DNA of 64,000 nucleotides, from assembly GCA_963971305.1 (NCBI GenBank), contig OZ020313.1, positions 19,851,260 through 19,915,259 on the forward strand, in the 5' to 3' direction. Shown in pieces: positions 1-24,696 of this stretch; the first letter of the stretch is position 1, and every line of letters starts with the position of its first letter. The stretch is from Arcuatula senhousia. Lineage: Eukaryota > Mollusca > Bivalvia > Mytilida > Mytilidae. The notes beneath the pieces are model-generated. The model ran no database searches and was not told the DNA's origin. It saw nothing but the letters and a program-made list of their open reading frames with translations. The position numbers and the translations under genes were made by a program.

Positions 1-813
1 GATAGAGAAATTCCGAAGCAACCTACCTTGTTCAGCATCAAAGGCTCTACAAATCTCTCCATTGAGTCGAAGTTGTGAAATGACTTCTTATAGGAGTTAT
101 TGCCCTTTATTCATCAAAATTGACAATTTTTGCAGTTTTTGGACCATATCTAGAAAACGGTTAGAGCTAGAGGAAAAGTCAGCATTGCAGAATTTTTTAG
201 TTCATTGAGATCTACTTAAATGAAATCTGTAGCAACTTTTCTTGTTCAGCATTAAAAGGTCCTTATAGGAGTTATTGCCCTTTAACTGTTTCTTCTATTA
301 ATTTGAACTGATTTCCAAAAATCTTCTCTGAAACCACTGAAGGGATTGTTTTGCAACTTTGTATACTTGAAAGTTTGTGAAATTTATTCAAACTTTGGCA
401 TAAGAGATCAGGTGAGCGATTCAGGCTCCTGGGAGCCTCTAGTTTTTTTTCATGTGTGTAAAGTGATCCTTTTAAAAGCATAGGGGAAAAAAATCATGTT
501 TCTTATGATTATTTATAGTCTTTACTTACAGAATGATCTGTTTGTATGCAGGATAATTTCACGGATATTTATCAAGCACGAAAAAAGTGAAAATAACACT
601 CTCACCAAAAATTCCATGTTGACAATATGCAGTTTAATTTATTGCCAATCTCAATCTGTGCATCAAATTGTAATGTTTTTGCATCAAATTGTAATGTTTT
701 TGTTAGAAAAAAGTCCCACATGAATAAGACTTTGACAAAAGGAAACAAAAATACATGCATGTATTAAAGGTTAGCTGTCATTCCAGTTTCTGAGAATTTC
801 TTTTTGTTTGTAG

Positions 814-15255
<14,442 letters not shown>

Positions 15256-15560
15256 TGAATTGACTATAGGAGTGAAAGAGAGGGGGAGAGAGAATATTGT
15301 TAGATGATGAACATTTAAAAAGTGCTTGTGTTAAAAACAGTAAATTATTACTATTGATCTGGTTTGTGATTCATGTCTGTACAACAATGTATTATTTTCA
15401 CTGGTTAGGGATACAGAACACTTAAGGAAAACATTTTCGTAACAGTTTTCTTGGCAACTTCTTATCACAGTATTTTGATATTTTGGTGTGCAGCATGAGG
15501 TTCCAATTAAGGATTCACATTTAAAAAATCAGGAAAATCAGTTGAATATCTAGTTGACAC
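15256..15560 (+). other. PSMD2 3' untranslated region (extent uncertain) and a repeat body fragment
   Basis: Sequence after the PSMD2 stop. I see no clear AATAAA in the first 300 bases, so the transcript end is not fixed. From about 15415 to 15560 it carries a body fragment of the dispersed family whose landmark is GTAACAGTTTTCT followed by a tract ending in an ACTTCCTGTTA-like motif. Confidence 0.4.
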
Positions 15561-16301
15561 TCTTTCTTTAATACTAGGGTTGCACAATATATCCGTTCCG
15601 GATTTGACTCGTCATTTAGACGAGGTCATCAGGGGTCACGGGGAGGAAAAACGACGTCATTCAACATGGGACAAAGGGAACGACATTTTCTATCAAGGAT
15701 TCTTCTGTAATTATTCAACATATAGGGTAAAAATCATTTACAACTGACAAATAAACCAACCATCAACATTTCCAACCAATAAAAAATCAATCTTGAACGG
15801 AAATAAAGAAATTACTTTCTTCGTCCTTTAGCATGTTGGAACCAGTTTTTTTACCAGTTCCTCCTCTTTTGGCTAAATTAGTGACCAATCCCGCAAATGC
15901 GCAACGCGTGTAGAATAACAATCAGCAGCAATTTAACAGTTTTCCCCAGATTTCAACATGTTCAAGAAGTGCTGAATGTTTGGTTGTTGGTGGGCAGTAA
16001 GTAGCTAACCCAAAGGGAAAAAATATACAACAGTTATTTCAGCAACTGCTAATCAAAGTCTCTTGATATTTGTTATGTAGAATTACATATTGAAGGACTG
16101 TCACTCACTCACTTCCTGTTCAATGAAATCTTGCCACTTTTGACTTGGACTGACAAATTTTTTGAAAAGTTGTACTTGTATTTAAAGTCAGGTATTTGCC
16201 AAGTTTAATTTACCCTTTTGCAGTATCTTTACTACAAATTTAATCACACAAATATAAGATGAAATACAAAGCACCACAGTGTACATGAATATGTGGAGTA
16301 A
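15561..16301. other. Intergenic stretch, no gene called
   Basis: A CpG-containing patch at 15,580-15,700 and an open minus-strand stretch (about 15,795-15,925, ending at a TGA, with KRGGTGKKTGSNMLKDEES) that I could not match to a family. It lacks a convincing start or splice site. A body fragment of the hairpin-headed family follows at about 16,000-16,150. Confidence 0.4.
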
Positions 16302-16303
16302 TA

Positions 16304-16787
16304 CAGGTCCTGTACAAGTACTAAACGAGCTAGGTAGTTCAATCGAGCTAGTTAAGCTCGATCGAGCTTTAAATTTTTATCTCCCTTTGCTGTTTTTGAC
16401 TAAAATGTGCCTATCTTTATTAAACTTTCCCTATGCATCATGAAACTATAAGGTTGTTTTTAGAAGGTGATCTTTGTCAATAAGCAATAATAATTTTTCA
16501 CATCTACCGTGGAAATTTTTTTCATGAAAATTGGTCTTTATTGCATTGAGTCTAATGCAAATTTGATTCTTCAAAAGTGAACGGTAAAAGTTCAACATTT
16601 TGATGTTTCTTTGTTCAGATATGTTGACTTAAAGTTGTGAGAAAGTTCCATCTTGCACTGACAACAACTGAAACAAATATAGATCATTTTGGTAAGAATC
16701 ACAAAGGGAGATAATAATTTAAAGCTCGATCGAGCTTACCTAGCTCGATTAAACTACCTAGCTTGTTTGGTACTTGTACAGGACCTG
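16304..16787. mobile_element. 484-bp TA-flanked inverted-repeat element (MITE, Tc1/mariner-like)
   Basis: The termini match over about 85 bases in inverted orientation: CAGGTCCTGTACAAGTAC at the left and GTACTTGTACAGGACCTG at the right, followed on both sides by a CTAGGTAGTT/AGCTCGATCGAGCTTTAAA tract. Each end is bordered by TA (16302-16303 and 16788-16789), consistent with a TA target duplication. There is no transposase, so it would depend on another element. Confidence 0.8.
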
Positions 16788-16993
16788 TAAAAAATAACTT
16801 ATCTAAAGATGGTGCCTTCATGATTTTCCATCTTTGCATCTCTAGACTTACTTACTGAAGAAAAATCCTGTCAGGAAGTCCACCTGTCTGTGATCACAAT
16901 GTGAGAACACAACTTCTCTGAAACTACAGAACAGAATTAAGAAAACTTAGTATGGAAGAAGTACACCATATGTAGTTGTCTCTTTTTCCAGGA

Positions 16994-17630
16994 TTTTTAT
17001 ACCCCCGCTTCAAAGAGGAGTTGTGTATACTGTTTTACCCTTGTGCATATTGTCTGTTCCTTTCGTTTGTAACATAATTTCCTTCTCAGTTTTCTTCAGA
17101 ATTACATTTCCCAGAAGTCTGATATTTTTCATATAGCTTCACCATATAGTACCATATGGTGTATACCAATTTCATGCTCTTAGGTCATCTACTTCCTGTT
17201 AACCAAATACTTTGGGGTTTTTTTGGCATAGTGTACATACATGCAAAATTTTTGTCACAGATTTTTCAGAAACCACAACGCAGCGGTCTGTAATTTTATA
17301 TATAGCTTTATCCTATAGTACCATATGGTTTTTTACAGATTTTATGTTCTTAAGTTACCTACTACATGTACCTGTTAACAGAAAACTTAGGTTTTTACAC
17401 TATTAAGTGGTCATGGATTCAAAATTTCTGGCACAGTTTTCTAAGCAACTACATGATGTAAAGGTCTGATATTTTGCATATAGCTTTATCCTTTAGGGCC
17501 ATATGGTATATAGTGATTTTATGCTCCTGAGTCATCTACTTCCTGTTAAGGAAATACCCAAGTTTTTATGCAAGGCATAATTTTGGGAGCAGGGGTATCA
17601 CTAGTGAGCATATGCTCACAGATTTACTTG
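16994..17630 (+). mobile_element. Hairpin-headed repeat with three tandem bodies, ATACCCCCGCTT-type
   Basis: The head TATACCCCCGCTTCAAAGAGG...GTGTATAC opens the element. Three successive body units follow (landmark CATATAGCTT...CTATAGTACCATATGG near 17,130, 17,300 and 17,470, each ending in CTACTTCCTGTTAA or similar). The tail GGGAGCAGGGGTATCA near 17,585-17,600 complements the head. Confidence 0.65.
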
Positions 17631-18126
17631 TTTTATCTGCAAAATTTAGTGGGAGTTATATATGGCCCTTTGAATTTAGAAATTTTCAAAAATTTCTTCT
17701 TTGTTCTCATGTGGACACAACTTCTCTGAAACTAGTGAACAGAATTTAACAAAACTTGATATGCTAAAAGTACACTTTATGGAGTTGAGTTTTTTATCTG
17801 CAAAATTTTGAGAGGATTAAGTTCCTTGGAACTAAGAAATTTGCTGAATATCCTGTGCACTATAGGTATCTGACTACATGATTCCTATTCCTTATTCCAA
17901 ATATTTTTCAATAATAATGTAGGTGAGTTTGCTCACAAAGGTTCTTTCATTTGATATAGCTCTATTATAACTAATAATGAAAAAATATTACCATGGAAAA
18001 CTATTGTAACAGTGACCAACCTGTAATTAAAGTTCAAAGCATAAAATTATCAAAACATATAGTGAATTAGTAAAAGACAGAAAAAAAACGTTTTATAAAG
18101 TTAAAGATCCTTTAGTTTTAGTTTTA
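17631..18126. other. Intergenic, AT-rich, no gene seen
   Basis: No ORF, RNA gene or clear repeat boundary seen. The phrase ACACAACTTCTCTGAAACTA occurs at about 16,908 and again near 17,717, so 16,840-17,000 and 17,640-17,850 probably share another diverged repeat. Confidence 0.4.
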
Positions 18127-18480
18127 ACATATTTATTTACCCTGGATTGGGAAAGGGAAACAAGCTTAATGCTTATATTAATCCCTCTCCATCTAGCAGA
18201 TTGCGAGTGTGGCCTTTGTAGCGGCCCCCATTGAGCCTACTCTTATCGAACTCTACAAAAGGGTTTTTAACGTGCATGGGGTATTGCTCTCCCATACACG
18301 GGACAACCTTTTTTCGTCCCTTCCGAAGGACTGGCATCGGTTCTTGAGACCATCCTCGCAAATGGTGTCAAGAGAGAGTGGGAAAATTGGTTTATGAAAT
18401 TCTCACCCCTGACGAGGATCGAACCACGAACCACGGTGTTAGTAGCCCGACGCGTTAACCACTACACCACCGGCTCTCTA
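18127..18480 (-). repeat. tRNA-headed SINE, copy 1 (full-length)
   Basis: On the minus strand the head has an A-box-like TGGTGTAGTGGTTAACGC and a B-box-like GGTTCGATCCTC (about 18,405-18,476). The body ends with the tail AATCCAGGGTAAATAAATAT. The body shares the CATGCACGTTAAAAACCCTT core with the copies at 28,230 and 41,945. ORFs here are repeat shadows. Confidence 0.75.
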
Positions 18481-19480
18481 GGAGCAATATATGGAATAAA
18501 GCTAAACTTCACCAGAGTCTCGAGCTTAAAACTCTAACTATCTTGATTGAGAAATCTAATAATCCGCTTAAAACAATGTAAGATGCTATATTTAAATATT
18601 GAAGGGTAGAGCTTCAAGCTCATAGAATTTAATATAGATCACTCTGGGTTCAGAGTCTTTGTCCGGCCGTTACACACAGGGTTTTAGTAACTTTTAAGCA
18701 TACTCAAATTTTATGCAAATCCATTCAATATATTTTTTTTTAAATTTATGGCCGATTGGGCCCTTCTGGATAGTATCACCAGCCCCAAGACAGATCTTAT
18801 TAGATACAAGTATCTAGCCAATTTATGGTTTAACATGACCAATATGGGCGATCCTTAACAGATTAAAATTATCTTCAAAATCTAAATTGAAAATAGAATT
18901 TTTATTTGTCCTTTGTCGAATTAAAGTACTGATCAAGTTGATATTTTCAATGAAAAGGGTGTATTAATATACCAAGAGATTAACATATACACGTGTCTAA
19001 AGGACATTACAAGATTTTACCTATTTGTAACTTTTCAAGTGTAAACATTTAAATTCTTGATTAAATAAATTTTATTACTTTGTTGCATTTTGGTATCTTA
19101 AAATTGAATATATTAAAGGTTCTAGAGATGGAATGTGAAGTTTTCCAAGTTAACATGGTTTCTTAACGTTAAAGGTCAGTAATGTCTTGTGCCAATGGGT
19201 ATTTTTTTTTTTTTGTTATTCTATATTAACGTTTTACCTTTATTCTTATTTTTAAATTGCCACGTTGTTTTAAAAGTTAAAATATAGGACTTTTCTTTGA
19301 CAGTTTCAAGAGACATTCACAACCCTTACACCATGTTTGCAATTTTCCTTTATGTACACTAATTAATAACACAGCTTTTATCCATCAACCTATGCGACTT
19401 ATTTATCTTTTTCATATTGTCCTTTTGTCTCCTTGCACAAATAATTCCTAGTCATAAATATAATATTAAATATTTTATTA
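18481..19480. other. Intergenic, probably decayed repeats
   Basis: No intact ORF. A short open stretch around 18,770-18,860 encodes ADWALLDSITSPKTDLI-like residues and could be the remnant of a transposon ORF, but no family motif is visible. Confidence 0.3.
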
Positions 19481-20495
19481 GCCTGGGTCAGGGATGGGGT
19501 CAATTACATTGAAAAGTAATTAATTAAATTACAATTACTTTTCAAAAATCTTCAATTAGTTACAATTACAATTACTAGGATTTGGAAATGTAATTAATTA
19601 AGTTACAAATACTTTTAAAATGTAATTAATTAAATTACACAATTACATTTCATCTTTGATGCAGAACATATCATATAGGTAGATTTCGTAGATCCTGATA
19701 TTTGGTTCAAACAATGGATACATTTTGCTTTGAAATTTTCAATTTCACTGATTTCACTAATTTTTGGCACTTCATAATGTTTAAAAATATTTGCACTAAA
19801 ATATTTGAATTCGACATTTTGTTGGCTTTTACTATCCAAAATGAAACAAGGTATAGTGAATAAACTTATTAAAGTTCAGTGAATAATTTTTATGCTTCTT
19901 TTACATAAACATTGCCTGGGGGGTATATTAATTAAGAACTACTTATGAATTAAAGGGTTAATTATTATTGTAAACACCAGTTGTAAATGTGTCAACTCTT
20001 CATTGTCAAAACAAAGGATAAGATCCATATATATATCTTTATAGCTCCAGGTCTTTGATCAAGCTTATATTTTTTTTTAAATGGACAGTAAATTGATTGT
20101 CATAGAATTCATTTTTTTATTGTTTTTAAAAAGAAACAAATCATGAGTAATTTACATCTTTAATTGTGGGATGTGTAAATATGTGTCATATTTGTGGAAT
20201 GAGGAACATTTTATTCACAAGAGAAAATATGCCAATAGAATGTCAAAGGAAAGTTTACATGTCATTGTACCATCCTCCTTCAATCTCTTTGGACAGAAAA
20301 TAGATGAAAGTAATCGAAATGTAATTGAAAAGTAATTGACAATTACATGCTTTTCTGAAAGTATTTAATTAAGTTACAATTACATGTAATTGAAAAATAT
20401 GTCAATTACAAGTTACTTTCAATTACATCAACATTTGTAATTAATTACGCTCAATTACAATTACAAATTACAATTACCCCAACCCTGGCCTGGGT
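19481..20495. mobile_element. 999-bp non-autonomous hAT-like element with 8-bp target duplication
   Basis: The element is 19489-20487. It starts CAGGGATGGGGTCAATTAC and ends GTAATT...ACCCCAACCCTG, an imperfect terminal inverted repeat. It is flanked on both sides by the same 8 bases, GCCTGGGT (19481-19488 and 20488-20495). An 8-bp duplication and CAGGG termini are standard for the hAT superfamily. The subterminal regions are dense in GTAATTAATT-like motifs in both orientations, as expected for transposase binding sites. No transposase ORF; the 69-codon minus-strand frame inside is not hAT-like. Confidence 0.9.
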
Positions 20496-20598
20496 ATAAT
20501 GGTGCCCCTCGGGTATGCCTAGTGCAAGATTTTAGAAGTAACATTGTGGTTATCTCGGCTTGGTGTCATGTATACAACATATCTGACATTGCTTCACC

Positions 20599-20623
20599 AC
20601 TTAAATATGTCATATTTAAGTGA
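20599..20623. repeat. Perfect 12-bp inverted repeat
   Basis: CACTTAAATATG and CATATTTAAGTG flank a single T. A short cruciform-capable palindrome of unknown meaning. Confidence 0.5.
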
Positions 20624-20851
20624 ACGACAAATGAAGCTTCCGTCTTAAGCCAATGAATCGTTTTGTTTGCTTATGCACCACCTTTACCACCTCAAGTCAG
20701 GCTCTAAAAATGAAAAAAAAAACAAAAAAAAATGCAAATAAAAAGAGTAGGGTTTTTTTATGACGCTATTTCTATTCATTCCATTTGCAGTTTTCTGATT
20801 ATATAACAGGAAAAAGAATATTTTTATTTATCAAAGTGTACCTTTTACTTT

Positions 20852-20943
20852 TGACGTCACAGCAATATTACATTTATGGAATGTTAATAAATACGTCACA
20901 GGGCAGAAACTTGCCACATGTCGCCTGCTTCTGTAATCACGTG
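20852..20943. promoter_or_regulatory. CRE-like and E-box-like sites upstream of RASEF
   Basis: TGACGTCA (20852-20859) is a perfect cAMP-response-element palindrome, followed by ACGTCAC at about 20893 and CACGTG within ATCACGTGAT (20938-20943). They lie about 3.4 kb before the RASEF start codon. A 5' exon could sit nearby, but none was located; the regulatory role is inference. Confidence 0.3.
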
Positions 20944-22332
20944 ATCTTGTTTGTATTGATCTTACTTTATCTTTTAGCAAACTTCATTCTCAGCTGATTA
21001 AAGGTGAAAGAGGCATTTAATTTCTACGTGGACAAAATAACGGATTAAATTTGTTTGTTTATATATTTTTCTATTAAAAGATATCTAGTAAGTTAAAACA
21101 TTTAGCCCTTTTATGGTGTTGGGTTATTTTCTGGTTGCGGGCAACATTGTGACAGCTTTCATTCCTTTGGTACTGCACGAACTATTCCTGGTTTTGCTTA
21201 TATTTTCATAATAGTGTATTAACAATACAGTTTTAAAACGAAGAACTTTTAAAATGTGCAATTATGGTATGAAGATTGAATATGTCTCCTTTTTGCAAGC
21301 TTAAAAATCCCGGATAAAAAATTAACTTCTTTCCCTTTTGAGTCTTATTTGTTTGACAACCCATGTTTGTTCATTACAATTCAGGGTTCCTTGTTTTGCC
21401 CACTTAAATAGGATTTTGAAAGTTTAGGACTACGAATACAGACCACCATTGAACGCAAATCAATATTTCATTAATATTATTCAATATAAAAAGTTTACAG
21501 CAAATCAATAATAGTTTATTGCCTATATATTACATACCCCCTATGCTAATATAATAATAAACGCATTGCTTGTGGAAAATAAAAACCCGTTAACCATGCA
21601 CACAAACAAACAAGCAGAAATCGACATATTATCAAATAAAGCAGAGGTTTTCATCTCGAGTATTATTTGTTGGAATCGCGGTTCGAAATAAAAACAAATG
21701 GGGCATACGAATGTAAAAGTAAATTCAAATTCATTTGATATCAACGACAGCAGCAAAACGATGAAAAAAAGACATAAAAAGTTACATATTACGAACCAAA
21801 CTGCTTATCCAACTGCTACCTAATCGGGTACTCCGGAAGGGGTCAGCAGTTCCCGCCTGCCAGTGACAAATTTAGTTAGTGTAAACAAAAACATTCAGAT
21901 TCATTTGAAATACAGATTTGATTTTAAGCATGAAACGAAACTGATCACGAATATAATGAAACCAAATGATCTTGTAACTTATTTTAACTCATTTTTATTT
22001 AATGCCAAAAAGTCATTTTTGTGTCTTGTTTTTAAGGGGTATTTTCGCAAAATGGATATGTATTAATCATTTTTCACGGTTGCATAGCCAAGGGACAGAG
22101 TTAGGTAAAATAATCATTTCATAAGATTTAATTTCACTATTTATATACAAACAGCTGTCTCTTCATCATTTAAGTATCCCAGCAGTACGGACCATTAATG
22201 ATCTTTTGTTTTGCGTCAATGATCTGTCATTTGTTTCAGATTACATGTAGGTTTATTCTTAGATCAGTTGTGAATGAAAAAAAAATTAACGGAACAAACT
22301 ACTTTTTTTTCTCGCTCCAAAATAATGACACC
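20944..22332. other. Intergenic upstream of RASEF, no gene seen
   Basis: AT-rich sequence with only short frames lacking family motifs. A GC-richer patch at 21,810-21,865 is unexplained. A RASEF promoter or 5' UTR exon could lie here. Confidence 0.35.
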
Positions 22333-22493
22333 TTTGCCAAAGGCGGATCTATGACCGGAGCACCGGGCGCCCCCCCCGATTGATAAACAAATTTGGTTAG
22401 GAACTGTTTGAAACAAGAGGTCCCAGAAGGTTTTTTCATAATTGCGCCCCCCCCCCCCCCCGTTTGAAAATTTCTGGATCCGCCACAGTTTGC
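22333..22493 (-). mobile_element. 151-bp inverted-repeat element with 5-bp target duplication TTTGC
   Basis: The element is 22338-22488. Its right end read on the minus strand is CTGTGGCGGATCCAG and its left end CAAAGGCGGATC; both enclose C/G homopolymer tracts. TTTGC borders both sides (22333-22337 and 22489-22493). It is related to the larger element at 26,126-26,805 by the GGCGGATC termini and the same target-duplication length. Confidence 0.7.
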
Positions 22494-22689
22494 AAGCCAA
22501 CCAATAAAGGGTTACGATCCGCTTACATTTGAAGATAATCGTACCTTCGACTTTTAATTTCCAAGTACCTCTTTATACAAAAAAAGCTAGTTGTCTGTAA
22601 ATAATGTATTATTTGAGGTTCTTATAGACCGTTTTTTTACAACATTTAAGTCGTTTCAAAGCGCGGCTCACAAATTAATATCCGTGGTT

Positions 22690-22945
22690 ATTGGGCCGTG
22701 CGAACTATAATCATTCTCAGCTCCTAGTGGAGTATACAGCCGGAACTGTTCATGCGCTTAATCTATCATTTCACATTTCCATCACTACCCAACCACGTAC
22801 TTATTTACAGCTGAGTGGACTGGAACAATTGAAGTAAAGTATCTTGTTCAAAGATACAACACGATAGCGCCGGCAACAGGATTCGAACTCACGACCATTA
22901 AGTCGCCAGTCCAACACCTAAACCATTACACCACCGCGTCTTCAA
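22690..22945 (-). repeat. tRNA-headed SINE of a second family
   Basis: Minus-strand head with A-box-like TGGTGTAATGGTTTAGG and B-box-like GAGTTCGAATCCTG (about 22,865-22,943). The body includes GTATCTTTGAACAAGATAC and CAGTCCACTCAGCTGTAAAT. The head differs from that of the 18,127 family. Confidence 0.65.
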
Positions 22946-24289
22946 TATGGAAATTGTATGGACCTTATGTCTCTAAAAGAATTGTTTTCAACAACAAGCT
23001 TATTTTGGTTGTTTTTAACAATCAGAAATATTCTTTGAACTTTCAAAATCCTAAGCTTTATTTTTTATTAAAGAATTTTTGTATTATTTTAATTCCAGTG
23101 GAATTTCACAGATTTATTTTATTTCGCCTAATTCCATTCTGTTATAATTACTGTTTAATCCCATTTATCCTTGAGCTAATTGACAGAAAGTAATTGTGTC
23201 AAAAGACATAACAATTATTTTAGCTATAATCTTATGTTTTTATAACAATTTATTTCTGAAATGCTTGATTTGTAAATAAAGTACTCTGTTATGGGTGACA
23301 CAAATTTGAAATCAAAACATTCGAGGCACTAAGAGTTTTTAAGTGGATCTAACGCCGGAAAGGTAGGAATTTATTTTGACAAAATGGGAAAAAAAATGGC
23401 AATTCAGTTTATTGCCAAATGCCAAATGTGGAGTTTATTGAAGAACTTTATTTTCGAGTTCCTATTATATTAGATATTTTAGATACCAGGTCATATTAGT
23501 TTTTTAAATAATGGTTATTTGTAACACATACATACACTTTTGGTACTTCGAATCTATACACTTCCAGCTAATACATCACATCAACAGATTACATTCTTTT
23601 TATATGTCATGTTTGTGCATACATTTGTGGTGTAAATGCATACCCAATTGTGATGAAATTTTAATTTATTAATAACAAATATATTTCTGAATGTTAAAAT
23701 TTTTTACCAATGCAGCCTGGATGACCATATCGGCAGTCATCCGTGGTCTCGCTAAAGCCAAACCATTCTGAGTTTCACTCGAATATCCCACTAAACGTCA
23801 ACATCACTGGTCACACTGAAGGCTGCTGGTTGTATTTGTGTGGTTTTTTTTATTGTCGCTTGTTTATTTGGACTGTGTCGCATACCCTTATTCCCCGTCT
23901 TGTTATAGTCTACATCAATTTCCCCTAATACATTACAATTGTAAATTGTCCAAATTGAAGATTAATTTCATTTAAAAATTCAAAATACTAAGAGGGAGGG
24001 ATCACAGAGAAGGAAATTTAATAAAATGCGAATGATGTCAGGTTATTAACCTTTATAAGATTAGATTAATATTACTCAATGATTCAAGTTTTCTTAACAA
24101 CTTTACATTCTTAGTTAATGATTTATACTTATCTTAACTCAATCAAATTAACTAAAAGAAGTAATTAAAGATTTTTGTGGTTGAAGTTTTTAATTTCATT
24201 AATGTTGGTGAATGCGATAAAAACCATGTTAAAATATATAAAATCATTCATTTTTTGCGTAAACATGTTCAAAACAACTTTTGAATTAC
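22946..24289. other. Intergenic upstream of RASEF exon 1
   Basis: AT-rich, with no supported gene. It holds one copy of the short TGTGTCGCATACCCTTATTC repeat (23,862-23,905). Possible RASEF promoter region. Confidence 0.35.
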
Positions 24290-24309
24290 AGAGATCAAAG
24301 AAAGTGAAG

Positions 24310-24324
24310 ATGAAAGAACGCTGA
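24310..24324 (+). promoter_or_regulatory. Four-codon upstream ORF in the RASEF leader
   Basis: ATG AAA GAA CGC TGA lies 52 bases before the assigned start. A plausible acceptor (TTTTGAATTACAG) ends at about 24,290, so this uORF would sit in the first nucleotides of the exon and remain in the mRNA. Confidence 0.35.
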
Positions 24325-24376
24325 TACTGTACTGGAAACCAAAAATACACAAAACAGCTAAGGACTATTACAAACA

Positions 24377-24696
24377 ATGTATGAAGACGCGAACGACCAA
24401 GCGGAAACACTATTCAGTATAATCGATCTAGATGGCTCGGGGTATATAGACCAATCTGAATTGGCCCAAATTTGTGGTGACCTTCCAAATGACGAACTTC
24501 AAGAGATTTTCCAGGAACTCGATAAGGATGGAGATGGAAGAATCAGTCATGAAGAATTCAAGATGGGCTTCAAAGACGTGTACAAGAATGTAAAAAAGAG
24601 GAGGTCGTCCAGTAAGGCACCAGACGATATGCCTGATTTAGACGCTTTAGACGACTTTGTTGGCTCTCTTGACGAAGGTCTGAAGGCACTTTCTTG
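24377..24696 (+). CDS. RASEF: RASEF exon 1: paired EF-hands
   Basis: The start ATG at 24377 opens [20 protein letters not shown]. Loop 1 is [12 protein letters not shown] and loop 2 [12 protein letters not shown], both with acidic residues at positions 1, 3, 5 and 12 and glycine at 6, so both should bind calcium. A basic/Ser-rich stretch and an acidic helix follow. The donor is TTG|GTAAGT, phase 2. Confidence 0.92.

Noticed and set aside
15795..15925. Minus-strand exon encoding AKRGGTGKKTGSNMLKDEES
   Set aside because: Open for only about 45 codons, with no convincing splice acceptor or start, and no family recognised. Kept only as a note in the intergenic entry.
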